DNA of 64,000 nt, taken from positions 124,001-188,000 of the forward strand of contig NZ_JACVZV010000018.1 of the NCBI RefSeq assembly GCF_014654725.1, read 5' to 3'. The notes under the pieces were generated by a model. It saw nothing but the letters and a program-made list of their open reading frames with translations, was not told where the DNA came from and did not search any database. A program made the position numbers and the translations under genes. The number at the start of each line of letters is the position of its first letter. The stretch's first letter is position 1. This stretch comes from Vulcanococcus sp. Clear-D1 (lineage in GTDB: Bacteria > Cyanobacteriota > Cyanobacteriia > PCC-6307 > Cyanobiaceae). This document shows positions 17,159-26,200 of the stretch, in pieces.

Positions 17159-17678
17159 GAGCTTGTTCTCTGCTGCAGTGGCCCAGGCCGCTGCATTGCC
17201 GCTTCCCGGTCTCCTGCCGTCGCCGGTGCTGGCGCATCGCTCGGTTGTCATTGTCGCTGCCGGTGGCCGTGATCTCGTCTGGCCTCAAGAGCGCATCGCC
17301 TCCGCCCTGCTCCAGCGCAGCGGTGGTCGCGCCGTCCATCTGCTGGTGCATGGCGGTGCCCGTGGTGCCGATCAGGCCATCGGGCGTGCCGCCCATCAGC
17401 TCGGTTGGCGGGTCCAGGCCCTTGCCGCCGAGTGGCGCCGCTATGGCCGCTCCGCCGGCCCCATCCGCAATCGGCGTCTGCTGGAGCGGGCGCTGGTGGA
17501 GGCCCAGGCCCGCACCTCCCCAGCGTTCAGCGCCTCGGTGCTGGTGATCGCCTTCCCCGGTGGTGCGGGCACGGCCTCGCTGGTGCAGCAGGCCCGGCGC
17601 TGCTCAGTCCGTTCGCCGGTGCCGGTGGTGGTGATGGAAGTGCCGCCGCCGTTCTCGCCGGAGCCCTTCGCCGCCTGA
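17157..17678 (+). CDS. SLOG-family (DUF2493/YspA-like) protein (173 aa)
   Basis: The Rossmann-like SLOG core is visible: VVIVAAGGRD, VHLLVHGGARGADQAIG, GWRVQALAAEWRRYGRSAGPI-RNRR, then VLVIAFPGGAGTASLVQ. This matches the DUF2493 group found in phages and plasmids. SLOG proteins bind nucleotide-type ligands; this branch has no settled function. The first 25 residues may be over-long, and a start near 17229 would still include the domain. It begins a plus-strand run with the Gp157-like and Rad52-type genes. Confidence 0.8.
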   Translation: MSLFSAAVAQAAALPLPGLLPSPVLAHRSVVIVAAGGRDLVWPQERIASALLQRSGGRAVHLLVHGGARGADQAIGRAAHQLGWRVQALAAEWRRYGRSAGPIRNRRLLERALVEAQARTSPAFSASVLVIAFPGGAGTASLVQQARRCSVRSPVPVVVMEVPPPFSPEPFAA

Positions 17679-17727
17679 TCGGCATACGCCCCGCATCTTT
17701 CTCGTTCCCACCCTCATCCACGTCCTT

Positions 17728-18345
17728 ATGTCTGTTCTCACCACCACCGCTCCTCTCCCTCCGGCCCTCCCCCAAGCAGCAGGCCCCGCCTGCTCGCTGC
17801 AGCGCGCCGGTTCCCTCTGGCAGCTGGGCATCGAGGCCCAGGAGCTCACCACTGCCATCGGCCAGCTGGCCCAGCAGCTGGAAGCCGACGACGAAGACGC
17901 CCGGTCCCAGGCGCTCGCCGAGCTGGAGGCCGCCCTGCTGGCCGAGGAGGGCAACAAGCAGGCCCTCGCAGCCAAGGCCGATGCCACTTGCTGGGTGATC
18001 GAGCACCTGCGCGGCCAGGCCACTTACCGCCAGCAGCAGGCCAAGCGACTCACCGAGCTGTCGCGTTCCGATGGCAGTCGGGCCGATGCCTTGGAGGAAT
18101 CGCTGGTGCTGGTGCTCACTCGGCTGCAGCCCTCCGCCACCCGCTTCTCGTTCCCCAATCACGAGCTGCGCAGCACCCGCTCCACCGCCGTCGCCATCGA
18201 GAACGAGGCGCTCCTCGACCCCGAATGGCTCACGGTCAAGACCACCTTCCAGGCCGATAAGACCGCCATCAAGGCAGCGCTGAAGGCCGGCGAGCAGATC
18301 ACCGGTGCCCAGCTCCTCTCCCGTCGCTCCTGGCGCATCTGCTGA
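17728..18345 (+). CDS. siphovirus Gp157-like protein (205 aa)
   Basis: The layout fits the Gp157 family: a helical, glutamine- and glutamate-rich first half (IEAQELTTAIGQLAQQLEAD), a middle helix with CWVIEHLRGQ and YRQQQAKRLTEL, then LVLVLTRLQPSATRFSFP with a beta segment and WLTVKTTFQADKTAIKAALK-AGE ending GAQLLSRRSWRI. Gp157-type proteins occur in phage recombination clusters. Position just upstream of the Rad52-type gene agrees. Their exact role is unsettled. Confidence 0.75.
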   Translation: MSVLTTTAPLPPALPQAAGPACSLQRAGSLWQLGIEAQELTTAIGQLAQQLEADDEDARSQALAELEAALLAEEGNKQALAAKADATCWVIEHLRGQATYRQQQAKRLTELSRSDGSRADALEESLVLVLTRLQPSATRFSFPNHELRSTRSTAVAIENEALLDPEWLTVKTTFQADKTAIKAALKAGEQITGAQLLSRRSWRIC

Positions 18346-18424
18346 CGGCCACAGGCCGCCCGCAAGTGGGGTTCCGGTGCTGCAGCCGGGGCCCTCTCCT
18401 CCTCACACCATTGCTTCCATCGCC

Positions 18425-19393
18425 ATGACCGTCGCCGCTCCTTCTGCCAACGGGGCCAGCACCACCAGCCGCCCCGCTCCTCCTCGACCAAGCCAGAGGC
18501 CGCCATCGGCCCTGGAGCTGATCCGCTCAACTGACCGCGCCGAGGCGCTCCCTCCAGCCGCGCCGGAAGCCACGTCGGCCGCCGTCCCGGTTCATCCCCC
18601 TGGCTTCTCCCCCGAGCAGCTCGCCGCCCTCTCCGCCCCGCTCGATCGGGCCAACGTCCGTCAGCGCGAGCAGGGACGCAGCCGCGTGAGCTATCTCGAG
18701 GGTTGGCAGGTGATCGCGGAAGCCAACCGCATCTTTGGCTTCGATGGCTGGCAGCGTCAGACCATCGCCGTCCGTTGCGTCGCCCAAGCCGAACGCATGA
18801 TCGGCCGGGATCAGAAGCCCGGTTGGGGCGTCACCTACACCGCCCGCGTGCGCGTCACCGTTACCGCCGGAAGCCTGACGCCCCTGGTTCGGGAGGGCAG
18901 CGGCGCCGGCCACGGCATCGATGTGGACCTGGGCCAGGCCCATGAATCCGCCCTCAAGGAGGCCGAAACCGACGCCATGAAGCGGGCACTGATGACCTTT
19001 GGGAACCCGTTTGGCCTCGCCTTGTACGACAAGGCGCAGAGGCAGGTCAGCAGCGCAGCAGGTCAGGGAGAGGGAGCGCAGCGGCCAGGTGGGCAGCAGC
19101 CTTACGTGAGCCGGGCGGCGGCTGGCGCTCCCTCCCCCACCACTGCATCCCCGGCCCTGGTCGATCCCGGCCAGCAGGCCCTCGATGCCGACACGATCCA
19201 GCGCCTCCACAGCAGCCTGCGGGCCCTGCCCCGCCCTCGGCTGGAGAGCCTCACCCGGGCCTTCCGCAAGCGGTTCCAGGTGCCCGAGGAGGCGGTGACG
19301 ATCGCCGATCGGATCAATCAGAAGTGCCACCACGACTGGATTGAGGCCTTCCTTGTGTCGCACCGAGATGTGCGCCAAGTCGAGCAGCAGTAG
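18425..19393 (+). CDS. Rad52/22-type single-strand annealing protein (322 aa)
   Basis: Start at ATG 18425 after a leader of 79 bp. A proline-rich N-terminus precedes the Rad52/22 core: LDRANVRQREQGRSRVSYLEG, WQVIAEANRIFGFDGWQR, VTYTARVRVTV, GSGAGHGIDVDLGQAHESALKEAETDAMKRAL, FGNPFGLALYD. The protein should anneal complementary strands during phage recombination, together with the ssDNA-binding protein and nucleases nearby. The last 65 residues carry the module shared with the 10498-11268 gene product. Confidence 0.88.
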   Translation: MTVAAPSANGASTTSRPAPPRPSQRPPSALELIRSTDRAEALPPAAPEATSAAVPVHPPGFSPEQLAALSAPLDRANVRQREQGRSRVSYLEGWQVIAEANRIFGFDGWQRQTIAVRCVAQAERMIGRDQKPGWGVTYTARVRVTVTAGSLTPLVREGSGAGHGIDVDLGQAHESALKEAETDAMKRALMTFGNPFGLALYDKAQRQVSSAAGQGEGAQRPGGQQPYVSRAAAGAPSPTTASPALVDPGQQALDADTIQRLHSSLRALPRPRLESLTRAFRKRFQVPEEAVTIADRINQKCHHDWIEAFLVSHRDVRQVEQQ

Positions 19394-19471
19394 TGACCGG
19401 AAGCGCATGGATGGCCCCGTCACAGCTCCACCTGGAGTGGGGCCTCATCGCATCACCTGACCACCGTGAGC

Positions 19472-19780
19472 TCAGCGAATGCAGATCAAGGACTCGATCG
19501 AAAGCTGGGAGAGTTGCTCAGCTACGTGATGCTGGACTTCCTCACTCTGTTGACTCAGCGGCAGCACCTCCAGGCATGGACTCCCACAAGTCAGGTTGAT
19601 CTCCTGGCCCTTCATCAACGGCAGAACCCTGGGATCCTCAAAGTTGGCGCTGGTGGCAAAGACCAGATGCCTGTCGTGGTCTGCATCAAAGACGTACCCC
19701 ACGACGTACAACGTCCCGTCAGGACCGGTCGCGCTGGTCACCACCTCGTGGAGAAAAGCTCGGGTTGGTTGCACCGCCAT
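19472..19780 (-). CDS. hypothetical protein (102 aa)
   Basis: The product is predicted alpha/beta with FLHEVVTSATGPDGTLYVVG, a DADHDRHLVFAT turn and a helical acidic C-terminus. Composition is protein-like and the frame is uninterrupted on the strand opposite its neighbours. No family recognised. Confidence 0.5.
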   Translation of the reverse strand: MAVQPTRAFLHEVVTSATGPDGTLYVVGYVFDADHDRHLVFATSANFEDPRVLPLMKGQEINLTCGSPCLEVLPLSQQSEEVQHHVAEQLSQLSIESLICIR

Positions 19781-20375
19781 CGCTGGTTGTCCTCTTCAAG
19801 CGAGGGGGCTGGTGCTGCACCACAGCCGCACCCTTGGGGATGCCGAGCGGTGCGCCGCGTCTTCACTCGATCGCTGTCCACAGAGCGAGGGGCGGAAGGA
19901 AATGGACTGGTCGGGCGGCGTGGAAGGCCCGGAATCACTAGCCATGGGCTGACTGCAGAGTCATGAACAAGGGCCCGCATGGGTAGAAGCAGAGGGCTCC
20001 AACTCCCCCCGGCCTTTCTCGTTCCGAAAGGCCGGCCCCGCGGACATCAAGGTCTAACACCGGGTTTTGGAGCCCAACACCACGGGTAGCGTCCAGCGCC
20101 TTTACGTCTTGCCACATTTGGTGGTCAGCCCTAGGATCGCCCCCTGGTGATCTGGCTCCGAGAGCTTCGCGGTTGGGCATCCCGAGAACCGCCACAACCT
20201 GCAGCCAAACCTGAAATTGAGAGCCCCTGCGCGGCAACGGTTCTCACTCGTTCTCAATAAGGGCTTGTGCCAGTCGAAAAACAGGCTGCCCGCATCGCCT
20301 TGCGCCTCGCTCAGGCCTGGGCGGACCCCGGCGTGACTCCGTTGCCCGGCCCCTTGCTAGTACGCTTGTACTTCT
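19781..20375. other. gene-less interval with a strong hairpin
   Basis: No convincing coding frame. The clearest structure is a perfect 10-bp hairpin, CCGGCCTTTC (20009-20018) and GAAAGGCCGG (20026-20035) with a 7-nt loop. A LexA-type palindrome lies at the right end (20359-20372). The rest shows nothing I can name. Confidence 0.5.
20359..20372. promoter_or_regulatory. LexA (SOS) box candidate
   Basis: AGTACGCTTGTACT fits the cyanobacterial LexA consensus RGTACNNNDGTWCB at every defined position and is a palindrome with 5-bp arms. It ends 3 bp before the ATG of the Cys-rich gene at 20376. LexA bound here would block that gene until DNA damage. Confidence 0.55.
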
Positions 20376-20672
20376 ATGGAGTCGCTGATGGCGCTTCATC
20401 GTCCCCGCCCGATAGGGCCAGCCGATCGGATCGATCTCCCTACTGAGGAGTGGCCGTTCCTCGACCAGGAGGTGCTGGAGCAGGCACGGAGCCACAAGGT
20501 CTGCATGACTTGCCACTGGTTCCAGCACCAAGCGGGCGTGAACTGCATCCCGCTGCTCACCTGCCAGCTGCACCAGGGCTTGATCGCCCACGGGGAGCAC
20601 CTCACCAGCTGCTGCCAAGGTTGGACCGACGACATGGCCCGCCAGGCGGGCAGGGCTCCGGACGTGGCTTGA
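20376..20672 (+). CDS. Cys/His-rich small protein, putative metal binding (98 aa)
   Basis: Contains KVCMTCHWFQHQ, LLTCQLHQGLIAHGEHLT and SCCQGW, a Cys-His pattern that could hold zinc. The N-terminal third is charged (RIDLPTEEWPFLDQEVLEQ). Similar short Cys/His proteins occur in cyanobacteria and their phages, but I cannot name a family. Expression may be SOS-controlled through the box directly upstream. The alternative start at MALHRPRP (20388) would place that box in the leader. Confidence 0.65.
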   Translation: MESLMALHRPRPIGPADRIDLPTEEWPFLDQEVLEQARSHKVCMTCHWFQHQAGVNCIPLLTCQLHQGLIAHGEHLTSCCQGWTDDMARQAGRAPDVA

Positions 20673-20806
20673 TCTGCCATGGACGACGAGGACACCGAAA
20701 CCCGGCTGGGCCGGCTGGCCTGCATCGGTCCATCAGACGAGGTGCGTCAGGCAGGCGGCGGTCATGGTGGGCAGGCCACGGGGCTGGCGATCACGCCACC
20801 CGGCCT

Positions 20807-20892
20807 GCCCCGGCTTGCGCACCGCGCAAGGGCTGACGCGAGTCGCTTCGCTTCGCTGCGCGACCCTTGCGCGCCGCTGGCGGCGCCGGGGC
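20807..20892 (+). promoter_or_regulatory. structured leader, copy A (nested hairpin)
   Basis: Outer stem GCCCCGGC (20807-20814) pairs with GCCGGGGC (20885-20892). Inner stem GCGCAAGGG (20824-20832) pairs with CCCTTGCGC (20864-20872). The inner strand continues CTGACGCGAGTC, a string repeated inside a different stem at 44500. It ends 30 bp before the ATG at 20923. Probably an RNA leader or a mobile palindrome. Confidence 0.6.
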
Positions 20893-20922
20893 TGAACGGC
20901 GGTGTCGTTCGCCAGCCCAGCC

Positions 20923-21135
20923 ATGGCCGCCACTCCCCTGGTCCGCGCCTGCCCGATCCGCATCATCTCGGTGCACCTGCTCGATGCCGCCGGCCAGCTG
21001 CTGCGGGTGCTGTTCCTCGATCGCGAGGGGCACATCAGCGCCCTGCCGCACTACGTGCCCAGGGCCGAGGCCCTGATCCTGGCCTCCAATCAGCAGCGGG
21101 TGCTTGGGCCCCAGGCCAGGGTGCACGTGCTCTGA
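20923..21135 (+). CDS. small conserved-looking protein behind a structured leader (70 aa)
   Basis: Start at MAATPLVRACPIRI, directly behind leader A. The product alternates strands and turns (IISVHLLDAAGQLLRVLFLD, REGHISALPHYVP) and ends QARVHVL, suggesting a compact beta fold. No family recognised. It shares its genetic setting (nested hairpin then ATGGC) with several short plus-strand genes of this element. Confidence 0.55.
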   Translation: MAATPLVRACPIRIISVHLLDAAGQLLRVLFLDREGHISALPHYVPRAEALILASNQQRVLGPQARVHVL

Positions 21136-21149
21136 GGCGCCAGCGCCTC
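21134..21149 (+). terminator. short hairpin at the end of the 20923 gene
   Basis: GAGGCGC (21134-21140) and GCGCCTC (21143-21149) pair perfectly around a 2-nt loop, overlapping the stop codon. No U-tract follows. Possible terminator. Confidence 0.4.
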
Positions 21150-21246
21150 TCCCGGCTGGCACTGCCGGCCGGGATTTACCGAAACCCTGTCGGTTGGTTC
21201 CGTCTGGCGATCGGGATGGGTATAAACCGGGGGTCCCTCCCAGCCG

Positions 21247-21342
21247 ATGCTCAACTACACCGCCGACTCCCATTGTGGCAACGGCCCCACCAGCGTCTGG
21301 GGCATCAGAGGGGGGTGCGCACGGGAAACCAGAGGTTGGTGA
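21247..21342 (+). pseudogene. short remnant frame at the left edge of the cargo island (31 aa)
   Basis: A 31-codon frame starting MLNYTADSHCGNGPTSVWG follows a 5' region resembling those of other plus-strand genes (CTCCCAGCCG then ATG). It then loses sense and ends inside the start region of the DUF6932-like gene. It may be the 5' end of a gene cut by island insertion, but could be noise. Confidence 0.3.
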
Positions 21343-21344
21343 GC

Positions 21345-21800
21345 ATGCCAATCCCTGATTTTAATGAGTATGGATTGCTAGATGATGGAATTTACGCGTG
21401 CACGATGAGAGAAGTGGAGGCGGCACTGGTATGGAATGAGCAACGCCGCAGGCTGACAGAGTCGCTGCAGGCTTTTATCAGAGACGAACTCCTGGATCGT
21501 TTCACGGCAATTCCGCCACTTGTGCTCGATGGCAGCTATGTCACTTCAGAAGAGAGCCCAGCAAATATCAACCTCGTGATTGAGTTGCAGGGCTTGCCAA
21601 GCGATCAGCAGTGGGAGGGGCAAATGCTGTACTTGCGCAATGTCGAACTCTTTGGTGCTTACAAGATTGACATGCGCCCCAGTCTAGAGAAGCTTGATCA
21701 GGACTTTGTGAGTTACTTCCGGTCTTGCGATCCAAGAAAAGCACTTGAAAAAGAGCTTGATTGCAAGATCAAGAAAGGGCTGCTGAGGTTGATGTTATGA
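21345..21800 (+). CDS. DUF6932-like nucleotidyltransferase-fold protein (151 aa)
   Basis: Begins MPIPDFNEYGLLDDGIYACT, the usual opening of this family (MPIP..N..GLLP.G.H.CT). A nucleotidyltransferase-like glycine-serine motif follows (LDGSYVTSEESP) and then ANINLVIEL. In relatives the last motif carries aspartates (D-I-D); here they read N-I-N, so catalysis may be lost. AGAGG at 21331-21335 is a plausible ribosome site; an in-frame GTG at 21339 is an alternative start. Its stop overlaps the next ATG by 4 bp, so the two act as a unit. GC is lower than in the phage genes. Confidence 0.65.
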   Translation: MPIPDFNEYGLLDDGIYACTMREVEAALVWNEQRRRLTESLQAFIRDELLDRFTAIPPLVLDGSYVTSEESPANINLVIELQGLPSDQQWEGQMLYLRNVELFGAYKIDMRPSLEKLDQDFVSYFRSCDPRKALEKELDCKIKKGLLRLML

Positions 21801-22807
21801 GCGGCTGGATCGACATCGTCGAGGGCAAGGCCCGTATCATTCACCGCGAGCTCCTGGCAGCTCGGGAGCTGGCAGTGCGGCTTGGCAAGGATCCTGAGCT
21901 GATCAGCGCGCCGTATTTCGAGCTGCTCGCCAGGCTCTATCGGGACGAGTTCCCCTACGCATCACTGGCAGATCACGCCGATCTGGTCGCTCGATTTACG
22001 GGGCCAGGTGTGATGACCCACGAACCCCCCATTTCCCTTGTCACCGGTGCATTCTCGAAGCTGCGTACGCAGATTCAGAAGATCGCCAAATCGATCGCTG
22101 GTCTCAGCGAAGAGAAGCGTGTTCGCTGGCCGGCAGACCTGGATCCGTATCTCTCAGGGCTGGCCTATGGAAGCCTGGTCGTGGGAATGCGGGTCCCGAG
22201 GCCAGATGATGTTGGCGCTCAAGGTCAGCTGGTACTTGAGGGCGTGACCGATGGCCTCTATGAAGCCGTCCGTGAAGCAGTGTGCAGCCTTCCTCTGATT
22301 CCTCGGCTCATCAAGGATGAAGCCGTCAGTGAGGATGTTTATTCCCTGTTCCCGGACCCAGCTGTTCGTGACACCGTAATGGTGGCGGCCCAGAAGCTTG
22401 CACCCACCCCCAGGAGCAAGGCCATCACCGAGCTGTTCCTCAGTTGTCCGGGGGAAAGCAAGGTGGCGCCCGCGGCGCTCACCCGAGAGAGCGGCAAGAT
22501 CCTGCAGCGATCCTTGGATCAGGCATCAGGACAGCGCTTCCGGGGAACTGATGCCTTCGAGGGGGTGGTGCGGGAGATCGACCTGGACGCCCTGCGCTTC
22601 GAGATCCGAGGAGCCCGGTATCAGCGCGGTATCCGCTGCATCTACGACGATCGGCACAAGGGGCAGGCGCGCGAGATCCTCGACTGCTCCGTCCGGGTCA
22701 GAGGTAGCTACGAGGCTGCGGCCGATGAACAGCCCAGGCTTGTGGCGGTGGAATCCATTGAGATCCTCAAGAGACCAGCGGAGCAGATGGACCTGTTGGG
22801 GCAGTGA
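21797..22807 (+). CDS. hypothetical partner of the DUF6932-like protein (336 aa)
   Basis: Starts on an ATGA overlap. The N-terminal 180 residues are mainly helical (GKARIIHRELLAARELAVRL). The C-terminal third is beta-rich with FEGVVREIDLDALRFEIRG, IRCIYDDRHKGQAREILD and a final RLVAVESIEIL. That tail resembles small beta-barrel domains that follow toxin or regulatory cores. No family recognised. Tight coupling to a nucleotidyltransferase-fold gene at the edge of a defence-like island suggests a toxin-antitoxin or defence pair. Confidence 0.6.
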   Translation: MSGWIDIVEGKARIIHRELLAARELAVRLGKDPELISAPYFELLARLYRDEFPYASLADHADLVARFTGPGVMTHEPPISLVTGAFSKLRTQIQKIAKSIAGLSEEKRVRWPADLDPYLSGLAYGSLVVGMRVPRPDDVGAQGQLVLEGVTDGLYEAVREAVCSLPLIPRLIKDEAVSEDVYSLFPDPAVRDTVMVAAQKLAPTPRSKAITELFLSCPGESKVAPAALTRESGKILQRSLDQASGQRFRGTDAFEGVVREIDLDALRFEIRGARYQRGIRCIYDDRHKGQAREILDCSVRVRGSYEAAADEQPRLVAVESIEILKRPAEQMDLLGQ

Positions 22808-23279
22808 GTCCTTCTCAGATGCTTGCCACTCTTTGAAGCTCAACTCAGCCCCACGTACACCGGCTGGAACCACTGCATCCACCGGCTCTGACGATTCTCG
22901 CCATACAGCATGGTGTGCCAATGGCCGCGGCGCTAGTGGGGCCTGCGGGAGTGCAGTCCAGCCGGAAGTCTTTGCTGATCAACACCAAACACTTGGTCCA
23001 CCCATCTCTAACCCGATGGGTCCGGTCATCAACACGTGTCGGCTATTCCAATGAATTCCACCAAGCAATGGGCCGCTTGTCCTATCCAGTCACAGATCCA
23101 GGCCACTGTGAGAACCATGGACTTGCCGGATGTTTATGCAGGATTCGCATACTTGTTGCGCAGCGTGTTGCGGTTCACCTGCCTGCAGCGCAGGGGGATG
23201 ACCAAGCCCTGTTGAAGGGTCAGGATGGGGCTCGACCCCCTCGAGCACCCTGGCTCGCCAGGGCCGTGCCGCCCACCCC
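22808..23279. other. gene-less leader of the DUF499 operon with twin hairpins
   Basis: No convincing gene in 472 bp. Immediately before the DUF499 start are two hairpins: GCTCGA / TCGAGC (23230-23235 and 23241-23246) and CCCTGGC / GCCAGGG (23248-23254 and 23257-23263). An interrupted repeat TATGC / GCATA lies near 23137-23153. The region probably holds the operon promoter, but I see no confident -35/-10 pair. Confidence 0.5.
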
Positions 23280-26200
23280 ATGAGCCCTCCCACCATCTAC
23301 GAGCTCTGCCGGCCCCGGGCCGACGTGCTGGAAGGGCGCATCCGCGATGAAGACTTCGCTGCCGACCTGAGCCAGGTGCTGAAGGGCACGGCACCGGAGC
23401 TCTACAAGAACCCGGCCCTGTTCTTCGCGAACACCCACCCCACCAGGGGCCTGCGCGAGCTGTTCCTGGCAGTGGTGGACCGGCTCACCAGCGCCGGCAG
23501 CCAGCTGGGCAGCATCCTGCGGCTCGACACCAGCTACGGCGGCGGCAAGACGCACGCCTTGATCGGCCTGAACCACATCCTGACGGCCGCCGATCAGATC
23601 CCCAACCTGGCTGAGTTCATCGACCCAGCCCGGCTGCCAAGTCAGAAGGTCACCGTCGCGGCCTTCGACGGCGAGAACGCCGACCCGATGAACGGCCGGC
23701 GCATGGAGGGCAATGTGCTGGCCTTCACTCCCTGGGGGGAGCTGGCGGTGCAGCTGGCTGGCCCAGCGGGCTACGAGCGCATCCGCAATAGCGACCGGCT
23801 TGGAGCAGCTCCTCCTGGGGCGGAAACCCTGCGGGAGCTGATTGGCGAGCGGCCGGTGCTGATCCTGATCGATGAGCTCTCGATCTATCTGCGCAAGATC
23901 AAGGGCCCCGCTGCCGGTCAGGCGGCTGAGCAGCTCACTCCCTTCCTCACCGATCTGATCAAGGCGGTGAACTCCTCCCCCCAGGCGGTGCTGGTGTTCA
24001 CCCTGGCCCTGGGCAAGGGCGGGCAGTCGGTGGACGCCTATGGAGAGGAAAACCAGCGAATCGATCGGATTTTTGCCGAACTGCAGTCGGTTACGGGCCG
24101 GCAGATCACGGCCCTCACGCCCACCAGCGAAGACGAAACGGTGCAGGTGCTGACCCGGCGTCTGTTCGAGTCGATCGACCGCAGCCGGGTGGAGGAGGTG
24201 GTGCAGTCCTACCAGGAGATCTGGAGCCGCACCGCCGAGGCCCTGCCGCCGGTGGGGCAAAGCGATGACCGGGCTGCCAATTTGCGCAAGGGGTATCCGC
24301 TCCATCCGGAGCTGATCGACACCCTCATGCAGAAGACCTCCACCCTGGAAAACTTCCAGCGGGTGCGGGGCATGCTGCGGCTGCTGGCGCAGACCGTTGG
24401 GCAGCTCTGGCGCGAGCAGCCACGGGGCGTCACGTCCGTCCATCTCCACCATGTGGATCCGGGCAACGAGCGGATTCGGCTGGAGCTTTCCACCAAGCTG
24501 GGGCTGCAAGCCTTCATTCCGGCGATCCGGGCGGATGTGTCCACCACACCGGAAGAAGGAGGCAAGGCCCTAGCCCAGAGGCTGGATGCCCAGGAATTCA
24601 CAGGGATGGAGCCCTATGGCTCCATGGCAGCTCGCACGGTGCTGTTCCACTCCCTGGCCTTCAACGAACCGCTGAAGGGCCTCAGCCGCCTGGAGCTGAA
24701 CTACAGCCTCTATGCCCCGGCTGTGGATCCGGCCTTTGTGGACAAGGCGGTGCGCCTCTTGCAGGAGGAGTCGGAGTATCTCGACGACAGCGGCACCAGC
24801 AAGCTGCGCTTCCTTACCGACGCCAACCTCAACCAGATGGTGAGGAAGCGGGAGGGGCAGTTCGATCTGGAGAGTGTGCGTGAGGAACTTAACCGTCGTA
24901 TTGGCACGATCTTCGCCAAGCAACGGCTGGAGCCTGTGTTGTTCCCGTCCAGCCCGGCTGACATCCCCGACGACACGGATGGCCCTTACCTGGCGGTGAT
25001 CCACTGGGAAGGCCACACCGTGGAGCAGGCGAACATCCACCTGCCGGAGCTGGTGGTGCGGCTGTTCAAGGAGAAGGGCGACAACGCCAATGTGCGCCTG
25101 AACCGGAACAACCTCGTGTTCGTCTGCGCCGATGCCCTGCAGGTGGACGACATGCTTCGCAAGGCCCGCACCTACCTGGCGCTGCAGCAGATGCAGCAGG
25201 GCGATCTATTCGCGAGCTTGCAGTCACACCAGCAGGATCAGGTCAAGGAGCGCTACGGCCAGGCGCAGCAGGGCTTCGCCCTGGCGGTGCAGCAGTGCTA
25301 CCGGCACGTGTTCTATCCCGAGCGGGGTCAGTGGCCCGAGGTGCCCCTCACCCATGCCGCCATCACGGTCACCAGCGCCAGCAGTGAGCCGGGGGTGGGT
25401 CAGAAGCAGGTGGAGCGGGTGCTGCGGGAAGCCCGAGAGCTGGTGTTGGCGGAAGATGCGCCGCCGGCCCCGAACTACATGGCCGACAAGACACCGCTCA
25501 AGCGGCTGGGAGTGATGAGCACGCGGGATCTGCGCAACGAGTACTACCGCGATCCGGCCCTGCCGATCCTGCTTGGGGATGAGGTGCTCAAGAAGTGCCT
25601 GCGCATGGGACTGGATCAGGGCTTGTTTGTCTACAAGGAGGGCGATCGCCTCGAAGGCCAGGGCCTGCCGCCGGGAACGCTCTCCATCAGTGAGGACGGC
25701 AAGATCTACACGATGGAGAAGGCGCTGGAGTTGAGCGTCTGGCCGCCGAAGACCTCAGCTCCATCCGGTGAGGGTGGTGTGGATCAGCCAACCGTGTTTG
25801 GTGGTGAAGGTGGAACAACTCCGGTGGCTGGAGGAGGAGAGACGGGCACCGCTGTTCAGGTGGGATTTGGCTCCACCAGCCCCGGCAGTGGTGGCGGAGC
25901 GGGCGTTGCACCACCCCCAGGCCCTGGGGTGATCGAGCGGACCGACAACGTGAAGACAGCCCTCACCCAGCTGGCCCAGCAGGTGAGCAGCTCGGGCAAG
26001 GCGATCAAAAACCTCACCTGGCGCATGAACAGTGGCGACGGCTTCCTGCCGATGGCCCTGCTCAAGGCCGAGCCTGGCGCCACGGTGCGGGTCGAGATGA
26101 TGGAGGGGGGCTGGAGCAGCGGCGACGGCAGCGCCGAATGGAGCTTCGACTTCAACGGCACGCCCGAGGAAGCCAGCCATCTGCGGGGCTTCATCGAGGG

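Noticed and set aside
22915-23283. Short frame in the leader of the DUF499 operon
   Set aside because: Erratic composition, overlaps the DUF499 start, no coupling or family likeness.
23220-24509. Long minus-strand frame (429 codons) opposite the DUF499 gene
   Set aside because: GC-rich shadow frame of a clearly coding gene; composition (many P, R, H, Q) and no motif.
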